Part shown: one piece after another, positions 35,502 to 46,622 of the stretch | Layout of the letters: each line of letters starts with the position of its first letter | Numbering within the stretch: position 1 is the first letter of the stretch | NCBI GenBank assembly: GCA_016713585.1 | Contig: JADJOV010000007.1 | Coordinates: 49,050-113,049 of the forward strand | Direction of reading: 5' to 3' | DNA length: 64,000 nucleotides | Source: Bdellovibrionales bacterium | GTDB lineage: Bacteria; Bdellovibrionota; Bdellovibrionia; Bdellovibrionales; Bdellovibrionaceae | The notes under the pieces: model-generated | Database searches by the model: none | The model's input: the letters and a program-made list of their open reading frames with translations, nothing else | Told to the model about the DNA's origin: nothing | Program-made: the position numbers and the translations under genes

Positions 35502-36806
35502 TGAAAATACTAAAATTTACCTCTCAACTTTTACCGAATTGGTTGTCTGAGTTGGATCAGGTCCCCGATGGTCGCCTGCAAAGTCACTGCAAATACAGCA
35601 TGAAGGAGACCCTCTTCTCTGGGATAATGATGTTTTTGCTTCGTTATCGCTCGCTGCGCTCCTTCACTCTGGAACATCGTGGCAATGAGCTCTCCTTGGA
35701 CAATTTCAGCTGTTTCATCAGTCTATCAGACATTCCTGACGAAGACAGTTTCCGATACATTCTTGAATCAGTGACAACGGACTCAGTGAATTTGATTCTA
35801 AAAAAGATTCACAAAGATTGGAGCGGCAGAAAATACTTGATGCCGAGAAGTTTTTGGCTCACTGGATCTTCTTTCACTTGACGGAACGGGTCAGCTCTCA
35901 AGTTGCAAAGTCAATTGTGAATTTTGTTTGACCAGAAACTCGAGTGATGGTCGGACTCATTTCATGCATGGCCAACTCCTTGCTTCCTTGACAAACCAGA
36001 GCGGAAAATACTCAATGCCTCTGCAATTTGAGCCGATTCAGAAAGACAGCACTCAGACTCAATACTCCAAGAATGACTGTGAACTCAATGCTGCAAAAAG
36101 ACTCTTGCAAAAACTTCGTACTGAATTTCCAAAACGCAATTTTTGCATTCTAGCCGACAATTTATTGGCTGTTGATCCAATTTTGTCTGTCATCGAAAGT
36201 TTCTCGTGGAAATACATCGTAACTGCCAAGTCAGATCGCAACAAAGAAGTTTTTTTTATGTTTGAATACCTCTGGGAGCAAAAGCAACAATTAGAAAGGC
36301 TCGACTCAAAGGGACATCTGCACCGATACGAATGGACTCAGAATCTTCCTCTCAAACAATATTCTAAAACTGAAAAACAAGTACTAACAAATCTTGTCGT
36401 TTACCAGGAGCTTAGCCTGGAAGGCGAGATTCTTTATCAAAGCTCCTGGGTTACAAATCTTCCTGTCGACAAATGGAATGTCACATTGTTGGCTTCAGCA
36501 GCTAGAGCCCGCTTTGGGATTGAAAACAGAAATTTCAACGAACAAAAAATCTTGGATTTCATATAGAGCACAATTTCGGACACTCTGGAAATCTTCCCAA
36601 TGTCTTTTTTGGTCTTGCACAAATCGCACAATTATTTTCCATTCTATTTAAGCATTGGAAATTGGGGGCCATTGACATTAAGAGAGTCGGGAGCTGTCGA
36701 AGATATTTTGAAAAACTCGCGGTCGTTGTAGCTGAACTGGATCTTGGAGCTACGATGAAGTATGAAATGCCAAATTATCTGAAATTTGATTTTGATTCGA
36801 CTTGAA
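35502..36806 (+). pseudogene. DDE transposase of an IS (family not assigned), frameshifted
   Basis: Three frames join into one protein: MKILKFTSQLLPNWLSELDQ (35502-), then after about 35868 LSLDGTGQLSSCKVNCEFCL with the first catalytic Asp, ILADNLL with the second, GIENRNFNEQK with Glu, and after A6 at about 36548 NLGFHIEHNFGHSGNLPNVF. The plan is like IS4/ISNCY transposases. It abuts the RAYT gene on the left. Terminal repeats were not found with confidence. Confidence 0.7.
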
Positions 36807-36905
36807 AAAAAATGGGGCTGACAATTCACAAACTCCGCCCCATCCAGACCCCAATCCCCAAAAAACCTTTGGCATCCCCCAAAGATCAAAGTCCAAAAAC
36901 CAGAC

Positions 36906-36930
36906 CCTGAGAAATTGATGATTTCTCAGG
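36906..36930 (+). other. Perfect 10-bp hairpin after the IS
   Basis: CCTGAGAAAT (36906-36915) and ATTTCTCAGG (36921-36930) pair around TGATG. No T-run follows, so it is probably not a simple terminator. It may be an IS end structure. Confidence 0.4.
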
Positions 36931-37011
36931 ACGATACATTTTCCTTTAGGAAAGAGAAAGCAATAAAGTCTCATTTTTATGCAAATGCCCATGAACTAGG
37001 CAGAATGGGTA

Positions 37012-38634
37012 GTGAAATCAGGAGTCTCATTCGGAATCGCTGCAGCTGCAAAATCCTGCTTTAGGAATCAGGACTTTTGGCCGATAGTCTATAAGAGATG
37101 GAGTGATGTGACATCATCAAAGTCTAATCCAAACTATTGGAATGAACTCTATAATGAATTGAACATTCATGTGGTGAGTGGCCAGCACGCCATCGTCAAA
37201 TTGAAAATAGATAAAATTGGATACAAATCAATTCCACGAAATTACGCAAGTTTCATTTCCGAGATTGCCTGGCGAATTAGTTACCCTATCCTTGCTTTAA
37301 AAATCTTGCACCCAATCGTATATCCAGAAAAACCATTTGTAGAGCCCGCGACTGATAAGGAAAAAATAAATTATGCTTCAGCGCTGACCAACTTAGGTGC
37401 TGTGGATGAGGCTCTTGGAATTCTCAATACTGTCAATTGCGAACTTGAACCAGAAGCCCTTTTGCGAAAGTCTTTTGCTCTATTTAAGAAATGGGACTAC
37501 AAACCGGCAGTTCCTTTACTTAAAGACTATATTCGTCACAACCAAATCACTCCTTACAAGCGAGTTATTGGAAAGTAAACTTAGCAGCAGCGCTGATTGA
37601 TCAGAGTGACTGGGTGTCTTCTGAAAGCTGCTTCTGGAAATCGAAAGTGAATGTCGTGAAAACGGCTATTCCCTTTTGCTTGGAAATTGTTTGGAATTGC
37701 AAGCTCAAGTAAAAATCTTTCAGTTCCATTTTTCGCAAGCAATCCCAATTTTAAATCAGGTCCAAGAATACCTGAAAAATCAAAATGGTAGCTATTCACT
37801 TTTTGTAGAAAAATGGTTGGCCATTTGTTTCTGTTTTCAAAATAAGAATTCAGATTCTCTTCAAAGTCTAAAACTTATAAAAAAGAAATCTGCGGAGCTT
37901 GGAAATTGGGAAAGTGCTCGGGAGTGTGATTTGTTTGAAGCAATCGCTACAGACAACCAGGATCTAGCAAAGAAAGTATTACTTGGAACTCCCCACGAGA
38001 GTTACCGTCAGCGAATTCGAAGACTCTATGGAAAGAACATTGTATCTCGAGGTAATTTTTATTTAAATCTCGACGGCAATGGTGGCCCAAATCCCACAAA
38101 GAGGTTTAATCCCTATGAAAGTTACAATCAGTCCGAGGCCCTCTTTAAGAAACCACTACTTCTGTCCCTTTTGTAGCATTAGCAACAGACTTCTATAAAC
38201 CAAGCCACATTGGACTGCTATTTCAAAGAATTTATCCTGATGAAAAGTTTAATCCGTTTAGTTCGCCAGACCGAGTTTTGATGTTGATAAAACGCCTCAA
38301 CACGTGGTTTGCAGGTAACGAAATCCCACTGCGAGTTCGTCTCAAAAAAAGTGAATTTTGTTTAATTGCCCATGGTCAAGAATCTATACAAATACTCGTT
38401 CATCGGGCAAAAAAACTTTCAAAGGGCGATGGATATTTAGTACAGCTGAAGACCTTTTTTATAGGGCGGGCATTCACAATCAAGCAGGTGGCGGACAGGA
38501 TGGGACTTTCAAAAACAACTTCACAAGCGTTAATCCTTGGTGCCATAGAAGCCGGGCAATTGAAAAAATTAACAACAAAACGACCGATCCTTTATCAAAT
38601 TGTTTCGAAGTCGGCCAACAGGGCGGCAGCATGA
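37012..38634 (+). pseudogene. TPR-like protein with C-terminal winged-helix domain, frameshifted
   Basis: Three frames restore one protein of about 540 residues: 37012-37578 (INYASALTNLGAVDEALGIL, helical repeats), 37676-38176 (QAIPILNQVQEYLKNQNGSY) and 38278-38634. The shifts lie near 37575, 37628 and 38175. The C-terminus (GRAFTIKQVADRMGLSKTTS, then QALILGAIEAGQLKKL) is a helix-turn-helix. It probably binds a partner through helical repeats and DNA through the tail. It overlaps the next gene by ATGA. Confidence 0.6.
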
Positions 38635-40337
38635 AGTCTGTTTTGGTCACCGTTGGAATCATTTTTGTATTTGTATTTCAAAACTGCACCCGCACTTCTT
38701 TTAAAATCAAAGAGGAATCTAACTTGCCAATGTTAAGTTCACTGAGTAACGGCGAGGGCTATAGCGGAAAGATCACGTTTTATGTTGGACAATCCGATGT
38801 CAGTTTGCAGCTGCCTGTCAAGGCGGAAAGCTCCGATTATTTTTCAATTACCCCGGCGTTGCCAGACGGTTTGAGTTTGAATCCGCAGACGGGTTCAATC
38901 TCGGGAACTCCAAAGAATCTGACTTTAGATTACGTTGCTTATGAAGTATCTATTGTAAGAACAAATGGCCAGAAAACTGCGCTTCCCCTCATGTTGGGAG
39001 TCGGAGATATATATTTTGTCAGTGCTGTCGTTGACGGTTTGGGGGGATCTGATGCCGATTTGACCGACTCTAAATGTGCCACAGCCGAAGGGCTTTGCAG
39101 CTTGCAAGCTGCTTTAGACCAATCTGAAACAAATACTGTTAAAACGAGAATTGTATTGCCTGCAAAACAATATCTATTAGGTGCAGCCAATTTAAAAATT
39201 AGCAGCAGTGTTGAATTGTTAGGAAGCGGAATTGGGCAGACAGTGTTTAATGGTCAAGATGTGGGGCGAGTTCTGAATATTGTCGGCAAGGATGTGACAA
39301 TTGAAAAAATTTCAATTACTCACGGGAAGGTGTTAGACCCCATGTTTGGCGCGGGAATTATGGTTAATGAACCCGGGGTCAACTTAAACTTAATCGAAGT
39401 TGAACTATCTTATAACGAAGTCGTGACCAGTCTGTACGGCGGCGGTGGAATCTACTTTAATGGAAAAGTCCTGAATATTAAAAATTCGAAGATTCATCAA
39501 AATAGGAATAACTCAAGAGGAGGCCAGGACATCGGCGGCGGCGGAATTTATTTCGTGGCCAGTGGTCTAAATGAGCTTTTGGTTTCAGACACAACTATCG
39601 AAGAAAACACGGCACCTATGGGTGGTGGGGTCTATTTATTGTATTACGTTTTTGCGAATCATGAATTCCACAGAGTTAATTTTATACGTAATAGCTCTCA
39701 ATATGAAGGTGGAGCCATTTATGCCCCACGTGGTGGAAAATTGGTACTGAGTCAATCTGTATTTTTATCAAATCGGTCTGAGTTTAGGTCTGGTGGCGCT
39801 ATTCTATGGAATTCAGGAATAGGTGGTTCCAATGGTAATCTACAAATTGAGAACACAACATTTTCCCAAAATTTGGCGAGCTATGGTGGGGCCTTGAGCA
39901 CGGGGGGATTCGCCTGCAGTGTGTCGCCTCAACTCATCATTGTTCGGGACAGTACCTTTGCTGAAAATACATCCTCAACTTCCAATGGTGGCGGGGCTAT
40001 TCATATCTCGGCTAACTGTTTTGTCGAATTAATTAATTCGATAATTGGCTTTAATGGAGGCCGGTCTTGTAGCGTCGATCCGTCGGGAATTTTAGGTGCA
40101 AGGCTCTATAACATTAATCCTGATAGTAGCTGCAATGTTGTTCAGGGAGCGATCGGTGAAAATAGTACTTCTGATCCCTTATTAGGGCCGCTGACTCAAT
40201 ATGGCAATACATTTGCCTATCCCTTACTACCTGGTAGTCCAGCAATTGATAGTGGCGGAAGCTGCCTACCTGTCGATCAGCGAAATCAATCACGACTCCA
40301 AAGGGGACAATGCGATCGCGGAGCCTTCGAAAAGTAG
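38631..40337 (+). CDS. Lipoprotein with putative-Ig and right-handed beta-helix domains
   Basis: 568 residues from ATG 38631; the upstream frame is shadow. The leader ends FQNC, a lipobox. Residues about 25-115 look like a putative Ig domain (ALPDGLSLNPQTGSISGTPK). From about 140, CSLQAALD and repeated GGGIYF, GGGVYLL, GGAIYA, GGAILW, GGALST coils form a right-handed beta-helix. It ends with SPAIDSGGSC...DRGAFE, as in choice-of-anchor Q-type surface proteins. The gene is coupled to the TPR/winged-helix gene. Confidence 0.8.
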   Translation: MKSVLVTVGIIFVFVFQNCTRTSFKIKEESNLPMLSSLSNGEGYSGKITFYVGQSDVSLQLPVKAESSDYFSITPALPDGLSLNPQTGSISGTPKNLTLDYVAYEVSIVRTNGQKTALPLMLGVGDIYFVSAVVDGLGGSDADLTDSKCATAEGLCSLQAALDQSETNTVKTRIVLPAKQYLLGAANLKISSSVELLGSGIGQTVFNGQDVGRVLNIVGKDVTIEKISITHGKVLDPMFGAGIMVNEPGVNLNLIEVELSYNEVVTSLYGGGGIYFNGKVLNIKNSKIHQNRNNSRGGQDIGGGGIYFVASGLNELLVSDTTIEENTAPMGGGVYLLYYVFANHEFHRVNFIRNSSQYEGGAIYAPRGGKLVLSQSVFLSNRSEFRSGGAILWNSGIGGSNGNLQIENTTFSQNLASYGGALSTGGFACSVSPQLIIVRDSTFAENTSSTSNGGGAIHISANCFVELINSIIGFNGGRSCSVDPSGILGARLYNINPDSSCNVVQGAIGENSTSDPLLGPLTQYGNTFAYPLLPGSPAIDSGGSCLPVDQRNQSRLQRGQCDRGAFEK

Positions 40338-40403
40338 AATCCCAATAACAAGAGTGTTGGCTCATAGATAGCCCGAGATAAAAAGCAACTCAAGCGGAAT
40401 AGA

Positions 40404-43137
40404 CTACTTGAGAATCTCGATTGTCCCGGCTTTCCCGTCCATACGAATGCGCATTCCTGTTTTTAGTGTTTTTGTTAAGCCGGGAATGGAAACAATTGAT
40501 GGTTTTCCCATCTCTCTGGCAACTATTGCGGAATGTGAAAGCAAGCTTCCTCGCTCGACCAGCAATCCGGAAATACTTGGATACAGAGGGACCCAGCCAG
40601 GGTCGGTGCGAGCGGTGACAAGGATTTCGCCGTTGAGTTCTAGATTGTCGTTAGGTGATAGGATCACCTTAACGACGCCTTCGAGAATTCCAGGGCAGCA
40701 AGGAAGTCCTTTAAGGTCCCAGGTTTCCCCCGCGCTTGGTTTTTCAGCATTTGGTTCTGATACGGGTTTTCGCAGTCGATTGTGCCAATACACAGGGCCT
40801 CGGGTCATGATTCGCGGATCGGGATCCTCTTCATAAGATTCGTAAGACTTCTTCCGCAATTGTATTAGACCGTCTAGGTTATCAGACGGAAGGGTTCCGT
40901 TGAAAATTCCGAAAACTTCTTCGATGGTCAGCCAAAAAATATCTCGAGGCGACTGAAGGATGTTCTGGTTTGCAAGGTCTTCGCCAATTCGGTTGAAAAT
41001 TGTTCGAGCAACACCATAAAATGCGAGTTCTTGCAAAACGGGTATTTTCACGATTCTTGACCGCCTTGCGTGCGTGTTTGAGGACCCAGAAGTAAATGAC
41101 CCTCTGAAGTGGTGACAACTGTTTGGCCACTTTCAACTCTGCAGCTTCCCTGGTTTTCTTTTCTCGGGATTCATCGGGAGCTTCAAGATTTTCTTGACGG
41201 AGGTAATTCTTCAAGAAGACAAACATTGAGCTTGGGTCTGTCATAAGGTCTATTTCTTCGAGCTTCATTTCACTCATACATCTAAAACCAAATTTGTCTA
41301 AATAGGTTTGAATGCCTTGATAAAAATCTTGAAATTCCGACTGATTGAGTGCTTCAAGGGCTATGGACGGATCCGTTTCTAGGAGAAGCTTCTTCAGTTT
41401 TGGATTTACATTGGCCCGCAGAGCGAGTCCAAGCAAGGCCCGAGTGGGCTCAGCACTTTCGAGGCCACCTTCACCTGAGAGAAGGTCATTTTGAATGCTC
41501 GAGTCAAATTGGTGCAACCATTTGAGTGTTAACTTTCGTAAAAGGCCAAAGTGCACCATACAGAGAAAGTCATTCACAATGGGCGCCTTCCAGCGACCCA
41601 GCATATTTCTTTCTAGATCCAAATAAACAGAAAGCAATTGATCGGCCCTCATTTGGCGAAGGGGCAAGTTTCGAGTTCGATCGTATTCTTTATGGAAGGT
41701 TTTGAGAAAATCGTCGACCACAAACTGAATAAACCAGTGATACTTTAGGAAATTGAGCCCGGTCATTAATTTCCTCATTCGACCACGGAACGTGTTCCAG
41801 GACTCATGAGGCTTAATCCGCTCGGAGATCTCTTGTGTGAGAGCTTCCGAAACACCCATCATTGTTTCCATAAATTCTCTGTTTTGTTGAAAGCCTGGCA
41901 AGACCCCGACAAGCTTATACCAATTAAATAAATTATAATAAACACGACCGCGGAGGCATCCGAGCATAAAGGCTAAATAGGAATCCATGTCTTTGATCAC
42001 TTCGGAGGGGACTCCCAACACTTCACAGAATTGAATATAGACATTTCGATAATTTCGCAAGGCAAAGCTGAAACTCAAGGGTGACGTGAGGCCTCCGTAG
42101 GACTCAACGATATTTGAATTGTCCCACAAATTGGGAAACCCAATTAGGTTTATGTCAAACCCTGTGACGGGTCTTGACTGCAACAGATAAACTTGTCCGT
42201 CACGGATGGCCCATTCGATATCTTGGGGGCGCTGCAAAAGTTCTTCAATCTTTTGCCCCAGTTTGAAAAGGCCAGACAATTCAGAGGAAGAAAGACTTGG
42301 GATTTGTGCCAAATTGTCAGGAACCTCATAGGCCTCACAGGTCTCAAGCTGACTCGTGTCTTTGTTTTTTGCGAGGGATTTGTTTTTTTTAAGCATTTCC
42401 TTTTTTTCAACAATTTCACTGTGAGTTAAAGAACCGTCTGAGCTATTCAACCAGAACGAATCAGCGTCAAGTCGGCCTGAAACAAGTCCTTCTCCAACTC
42501 CATAAACAGAGGAAACAACATAACTAGAGAGGCTCTGCTTAACAGGGTCACAGGTGAACAGCACCCCTGATTTATCAGGGTCGATCATTTTTTGTAGGAC
42601 GACAGCCACTGAAATTTTGGTCAGGTTGATTCGGTTTTCTATTCTGTATGAGAGACCGCGCGCTGAATATGCAGAGGCCCAACAACGAAGTATGTATTCC
42701 GCAATTTCAGACTCGCCTTGAGCATAAAGAAAAGAACTCAATTGTCCGGCAAAGGAGTGACTTGCGGAATCTTCATCGGCCGCAGAGGATCGAACAGAAT
42801 ATTCTGTTGGGGCGGTCGGTGTCGTTGGATTCAGGGTCGCTAGGGCTAAATGAACACTTTGGAGGAGATTTTGATTTGGGCCGACATCCAAAAACAGAGC
42901 GAGAATGCTTTTTTCTGCCATCTCACCAGAGAGCTTTTGACTCTCGAAGTCGGCCAAAATCGCAGAGAGTGGCTTTTGGAGAGAGTTTTCACTCACGAAA
43001 TCTTCAAAATACTTTCGTCCAAAGACTATCCAGTCAGGGACAGGCAGACCGGCCTGGCTCAGAAGATAGAGATTGTAGCCTTTGCCACCAGCTTGGTTTT
43101 TTGCAAAAAATGGTGTGGAAAGGCGGGTCACCAGCAT
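40404..43137 (-). pseudogene. Phosphoenolpyruvate synthase-like phosphotransferase, frameshifted
   Basis: The N-terminal part (MLVTRLSTPFFAKNQAGGKG, SVRSSAADEDSASHSFAGQL, DIEWAIRDGQVYLLQSRPVT) is the ATP-grasp PEP/pyruvate-binding domain, the last 100 residues (GNLVERGSLLSHSAIVAREMGK-type: LLVERGSLLSHSAIVAREMG) the swivelling His domain. The catalytic His is in LLSHSA. Near 41050 a T is missing (CGCATTTTATGG), breaking the frame; restored length about 910 residues. It may be a rifampicin-phosphotransferase-like enzyme phosphorylating a small molecule rather than pyruvate. Last gene of a five-gene operon. Confidence 0.8.
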
Positions 43138-43143
43138 ATGAAA

Positions 43144-44048
43144 TTATCCTTTGAAGACCCATACAAGCAGACCGTAATGGGTGAGTAAATAGACCGCACT
43201 GATGGCTCGGAAAATTCGAGCCAGAGTTGGACTTGGCTTGAGGGCAAAGAGGATGGCCGAAGTGCAATAGACGGCACACATGAGGAAAAAAATTCGGTCA
43301 CTCCAAGCATAAACACTGAGAAGAGGGTCGTGAAGGAGTGCAAAAACGAAATAAGTCCCAACGACGGCTTGGGAAATAGAAAGACCAGCGGCCACCCATG
43401 GACCAAAAAGTGAACTGTAGCTATCGACAGTTGGCCTTTCTTCACTTTTCGAGAATGTCTTTCTTGCAAATTCAAAAAGGTTGAAAAAACACCAATTCAT
43501 GAACACAAACAAAATGAGACTCACCGTTTGGTTGTTCTCGACTGACTCCAGAATTTGGGGAGTCTGGGCAACCACACAAGAGAGACCCAGCAAAACGCTG
43601 ACGAGGGTATGGGTGACTGCGTAGGTTGTTAGCCGAGGTCGAAGCCAGTCACCAATAAAGAACTCTTCATACATCAAGAGACTATAGCCAATGGCAAGGC
43701 CATGGACAAAAAACACAGATTTACCTAGGCCCCAAGCGATAATCAGTTCGCCCACAATAAGAAAAAGCAGCACAGTTTTGCAGCCTCTGAGACTCAGAAG
43801 TCCTCGGGCCAAGGGGCGGGTTGGATTCACTCTCAGATCGACTTCAAGGTCCTTAATTTCATCAAAGATCCGCATCCGATAAGAAGAAAACTGAAGGTCA
43901 TGATGAAAGCAAAATGGCTCGCGTGAGACTAAATTCAACGAGCATAAGATTTGCAGCAAAGAGACTAGGCTCCATTGAAGAGAAATATCATGGGCCCATA
44001 AGAGCCAAGTGGAAATCTTTCTTGAGTGAACGTCCACCAGTTTTTCAA
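43144..44048 (-). pseudogene. UbiA-superfamily membrane transferase, frameshifted at the N-terminus
   Basis: The Mg-prenyl-diphosphate motif RMRIFDEIKDLEVDLRVNPT is followed by RPLARG, and later hydrophobic helices are typical of UbiA. The N-terminus is split over frames: a TTG start overlapping the ligase stop (TTGA, with AGGAG 5 nt upstream) gives KNWWTFTQERFPLGSYGPMI, then GASLFAANLMLVEFSLTRAS with three one-base shifts (about 43990, 43920, 43890). UbiA enzymes attach isoprenoid chains to aromatics. Located between an AMP ligase and a PEP-synthase-like gene. Confidence 0.75.
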
Positions 44049-45820
44049 AAGAACTCCTGGAAAATTATATTCTGCCCTGTTTGGAGCTGGTTTCGAAGGT
44101 TGGCATATTCTACCTTTGAGTGATGCCGTGGATCCATCGGCACTTCCCCAACAAAATAAACTGAATCCAGGGGGATATTATTTTTCTTAAACAGTCTTTG
44201 GATCTCGGTGAGTGCACTTTTGAAATCAAAATCCAAATTGATTTTATTTTGTTCTGCAATTTCAGATTTCAGCTCAATAACTGCGGCGGTGGTTTGTCCC
44301 TGTCCTGAGGTGAGCCCTAAAAAGGCGCAACGCCCAGTGAAGGGCAATCGCTTGAGTAAGACTTCTGCGCGGACGGGGAAGAAATATTCACCTCGACGCT
44401 CAATCGCATTGTTAGTTCGGCCAACGATCCAAAGATTTTGGTCTTTATCTAAGTAGCCCAAATCTCCAGTTCGATGCCAGACTCTTCCATCTTCGCCAAG
44501 GATTTTGGCCCCAGAAAATGCCGCGGGATTGTTATAGTAATCCCTGCAAACATGGTCCCCGGTACAAATAAACTCGCCAATCTTTCCCAGGTTGACCTCA
44601 CAACTCGCCCAGGGTGAAGGTTCGTTTGAAGTGATTGCCCCCTTATTCAAATCAATATTCAAATCTATGGGGCCATTTATAATTTTAATAAATTTGAAAT
44701 CTAAATCTTCGCTGATACGACCGACGTTAACGCCTTCTTCGATAATTTCTGGATCATTAGAAGTTTCGCAGGAAAGCATCTCGCGACCTTCAATATGGGC
44801 CATTGGTTCAGCCTCAGTTGAGCCATACAAGATCCAGAGATCAGCCTTGGGTGCTATTTGATAAAAATTCTTGACGTCGTCCTTAGAAATCGGCGCCCCA
44901 CCGGTCACAACTCGGGTCAGGCCCGGGAGTTTTATTTGACTTTTCTCAGCAAAGCGACAGAGTCCGACGAGCATCGAGGGGGATAAAGTCGTACAGTTAA
45001 TATTTTCATGAATAATTTGAGACGCCAAAATCTCTCCGTCCCGCTCCGAGGGGGCAGACAAATCAATTGCAGGAAGTACGGTGGTGACTCCTGAGGCGAG
45101 GTTGTTAAGAGAAAATATCGGAAAGGCTGGCATATCAATATCAGTCGAGCGATAGGGAATAATTTTGGAGAGAGCGTTGTGCTGGGCAAACAGAAAACGG
45201 TGAGTGCGGTTTGCACCCTTAGGTTTGCCGGTGCTGCCAGTTGTAAACGTTATCAAGGCCGTTGCATCAGGTTCCACCGCGGCAATGCTTGCCTCCTTGG
45301 ATTTGAAAAGATCTTGAAAATAATGAAAGTCATCGTCAAAGGATTGCTTGCGACTGCCTTTTTCATGCTCCTCAGAGGGGCCCAAGAGAATTCTAAATGA
45401 CATGGATTTAAATTCTGGAACTTGTGCGACTAAGTCAAAGGCTTGTTTGAAACTGATCATAGCCCTTGGGGTGACACATTCTGCTGAAGCACCGAGGTGG
45501 TGAATTCTGGCCCATGAGTCCAAAAAGACCGCAATGGCTCCAATTCGCTGAACAGCAAACATGGCGATATACATTTCGAGGCTCATGGGTAAAAAAATAA
45601 TGACTCGGTCATTTTCTTTAAGTCCGAGGTCCAAGAGACCCTGGGCAAAGCTTGCTATTTTGTGGGAAAAATCGCGATAAGTTATTTCTAGATGCGGAAG
45701 GTTGGAGTATGGGTTCGTGGTCGAGGGGCGACTCGCAGGCCAGCGGAGGGCGATTCGATTTGGAAAATCACGAAGATGGTTTTCCAAATGCATGAGAACA
45801 TTGTTTCGACTATCTTTCAC
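44045..45820 (-). CDS. OleC-like AMP-dependent acyl ligase / beta-lactone synthetase family
   Basis: 591 residues, intact. ATP motif ITFTTGSTGKPKGANRTH (about 190-208), the Y-G-x-T-E block ILYGSTEAEPMAHIEGRE (about 335) and the adenylate-forming core WHRTGDLGYLDKDQNLWIVG. The PAFPIFSL and STEAEPMAHIEG blocks resemble OleC, which makes beta-lactones from beta-hydroxy acids, more than fatty-acyl-CoA ligases. The gene overlaps the upstream hydrolase by 11 bp and the UbiA gene by 4 bp. The OleC resemblance is inference. Confidence 0.75.
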   Translation of the reverse strand: MKDSRNNVLMHLENHLRDFPNRIALRWPASRPSTTNPYSNLPHLEITYRDFSHKIASFAQGLLDLGLKENDRVIIFLPMSLEMYIAMFAVQRIGAIAVFLDSWARIHHLGASAECVTPRAMISFKQAFDLVAQVPEFKSMSFRILLGPSEEHEKGSRKQSFDDDFHYFQDLFKSKEASIAAVEPDATALITFTTGSTGKPKGANRTHRFLFAQHNALSKIIPYRSTDIDMPAFPIFSLNNLASGVTTVLPAIDLSAPSERDGEILASQIIHENINCTTLSPSMLVGLCRFAEKSQIKLPGLTRVVTGGAPISKDDVKNFYQIAPKADLWILYGSTEAEPMAHIEGREMLSCETSNDPEIIEEGVNVGRISEDLDFKFIKIINGPIDLNIDLNKGAITSNEPSPWASCEVNLGKIGEFICTGDHVCRDYYNNPAAFSGAKILGEDGRVWHRTGDLGYLDKDQNLWIVGRTNNAIERRGEYFFPVRAEVLLKRLPFTGRCAFLGLTSGQGQTTAAVIELKSEIAEQNKINLDFDFKSALTEIQRLFKKNNIPLDSVYFVGEVPMDPRHHSKVEYANLRNQLQTGQNIIFQEFF

Positions 45821-46553
45821 GCGAGATCTCCTGTTGAGTGAGCTCTGCTTTAATTATTTCAGCCAAGAGTGAGGTGTCACTCCAAATAAGGCCGTGGCCC
45901 GCCTTTGGCCAGACTTGAATTTGTATCTGAGGGAATTGGGCGAGAGCTTGCCTTTGGGCTGTGATTTCAGAGATCAGATCTTGCTCACCAAGAATTGAGA
46001 TTCCTCGAATTTGGTGAGGAGTTAAAACCGTTTTGCTATTTTTTATCTTGAGATCAAGCACTTGTTTCCAGGTTTCAAAATTATCAATATTGGCTTTCAC
46101 CGTGGCAAGAACATGTTCTTGATTGTCGGAGGCCGGAGAAATCAATGGTGAATTTGGAGCAATATTTAGAGGTGAAATGATGTCCTGAAAAAGCTGATTC
46201 TTAATTTTTTGATGTGAAATTTTCTTTAGTCGATCTCCGAGGAAAGGAAGCTGTAAAAGGAATTTGACGAAGCCGGTGAGTTCGCGCCCTCCGGCCAGGA
46301 AGGGGGCGCACAAAAGGACAAAGCGCACCTGCTCCTGACATTTTGGTAAATTTGCAAGACACAAATAGGCCCCGTAGGAATGGGCAACAAGCACCACCGA
46401 TTTGGGTGGACTGTTGCGGACTTCTTGGATCCAATGGTCATCGTAGAGAGAAGGGGTCAGGAACGTGATTCCTGGAAGCTGACGTTGAAGAGGGAGCCAG
46501 TCGCTTGGGGAACCTGGGTTGCCGTGGAGTGCGATGACTTTCGTTGAAGACAT
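45810..46553 (-). CDS. Alpha/beta-fold hydrolase
   Basis: 247 residues. The oxyanion HGNPGSPSDW, nucleophile Ser in VVLVAHSYGAYLCL (about residue 59), an acid near GISILGEQDLISE, and His in KAGHGLIWSDTS form the alpha/beta hydrolase triad. It is the second gene of the five-gene operon, 69 bp from the formyltransferase and overlapping the ligase. Its pairing with an OleC-like ligase recalls OleB, a beta-lactone decarboxylase relative. Confidence 0.8.
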   Translation of the reverse strand: MSSTKVIALHGNPGSPSDWLPLQRQLPGITFLTPSLYDDHWIQEVRNSPPKSVVLVAHSYGAYLCLANLPKCQEQVRFVLLCAPFLAGGRELTGFVKFLLQLPFLGDRLKKISHQKIKNQLFQDIISPLNIAPNSPLISPASDNQEHVLATVKANIDNFETWKQVLDLKIKNSKTVLTPHQIRGISILGEQDLISEITAQRQALAQFPQIQIQVWPKAGHGLIWSDTSLLAEIIKAELTQQEISRER

Positions 46554-46622
46554 TCTAGATTTTCACTCCTTGGCGTCGTAATCTGACAAATTCAAAGACT
46601 GAGGGATTTTTTCGGTAAAGAG

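Noticed and set aside
38358..38630. N-terminal extension of the beta-helix lipoprotein
   Set aside because: It is the shadow of the winged-helix domain in another frame; the lipobox leader at 38631 marks the start.
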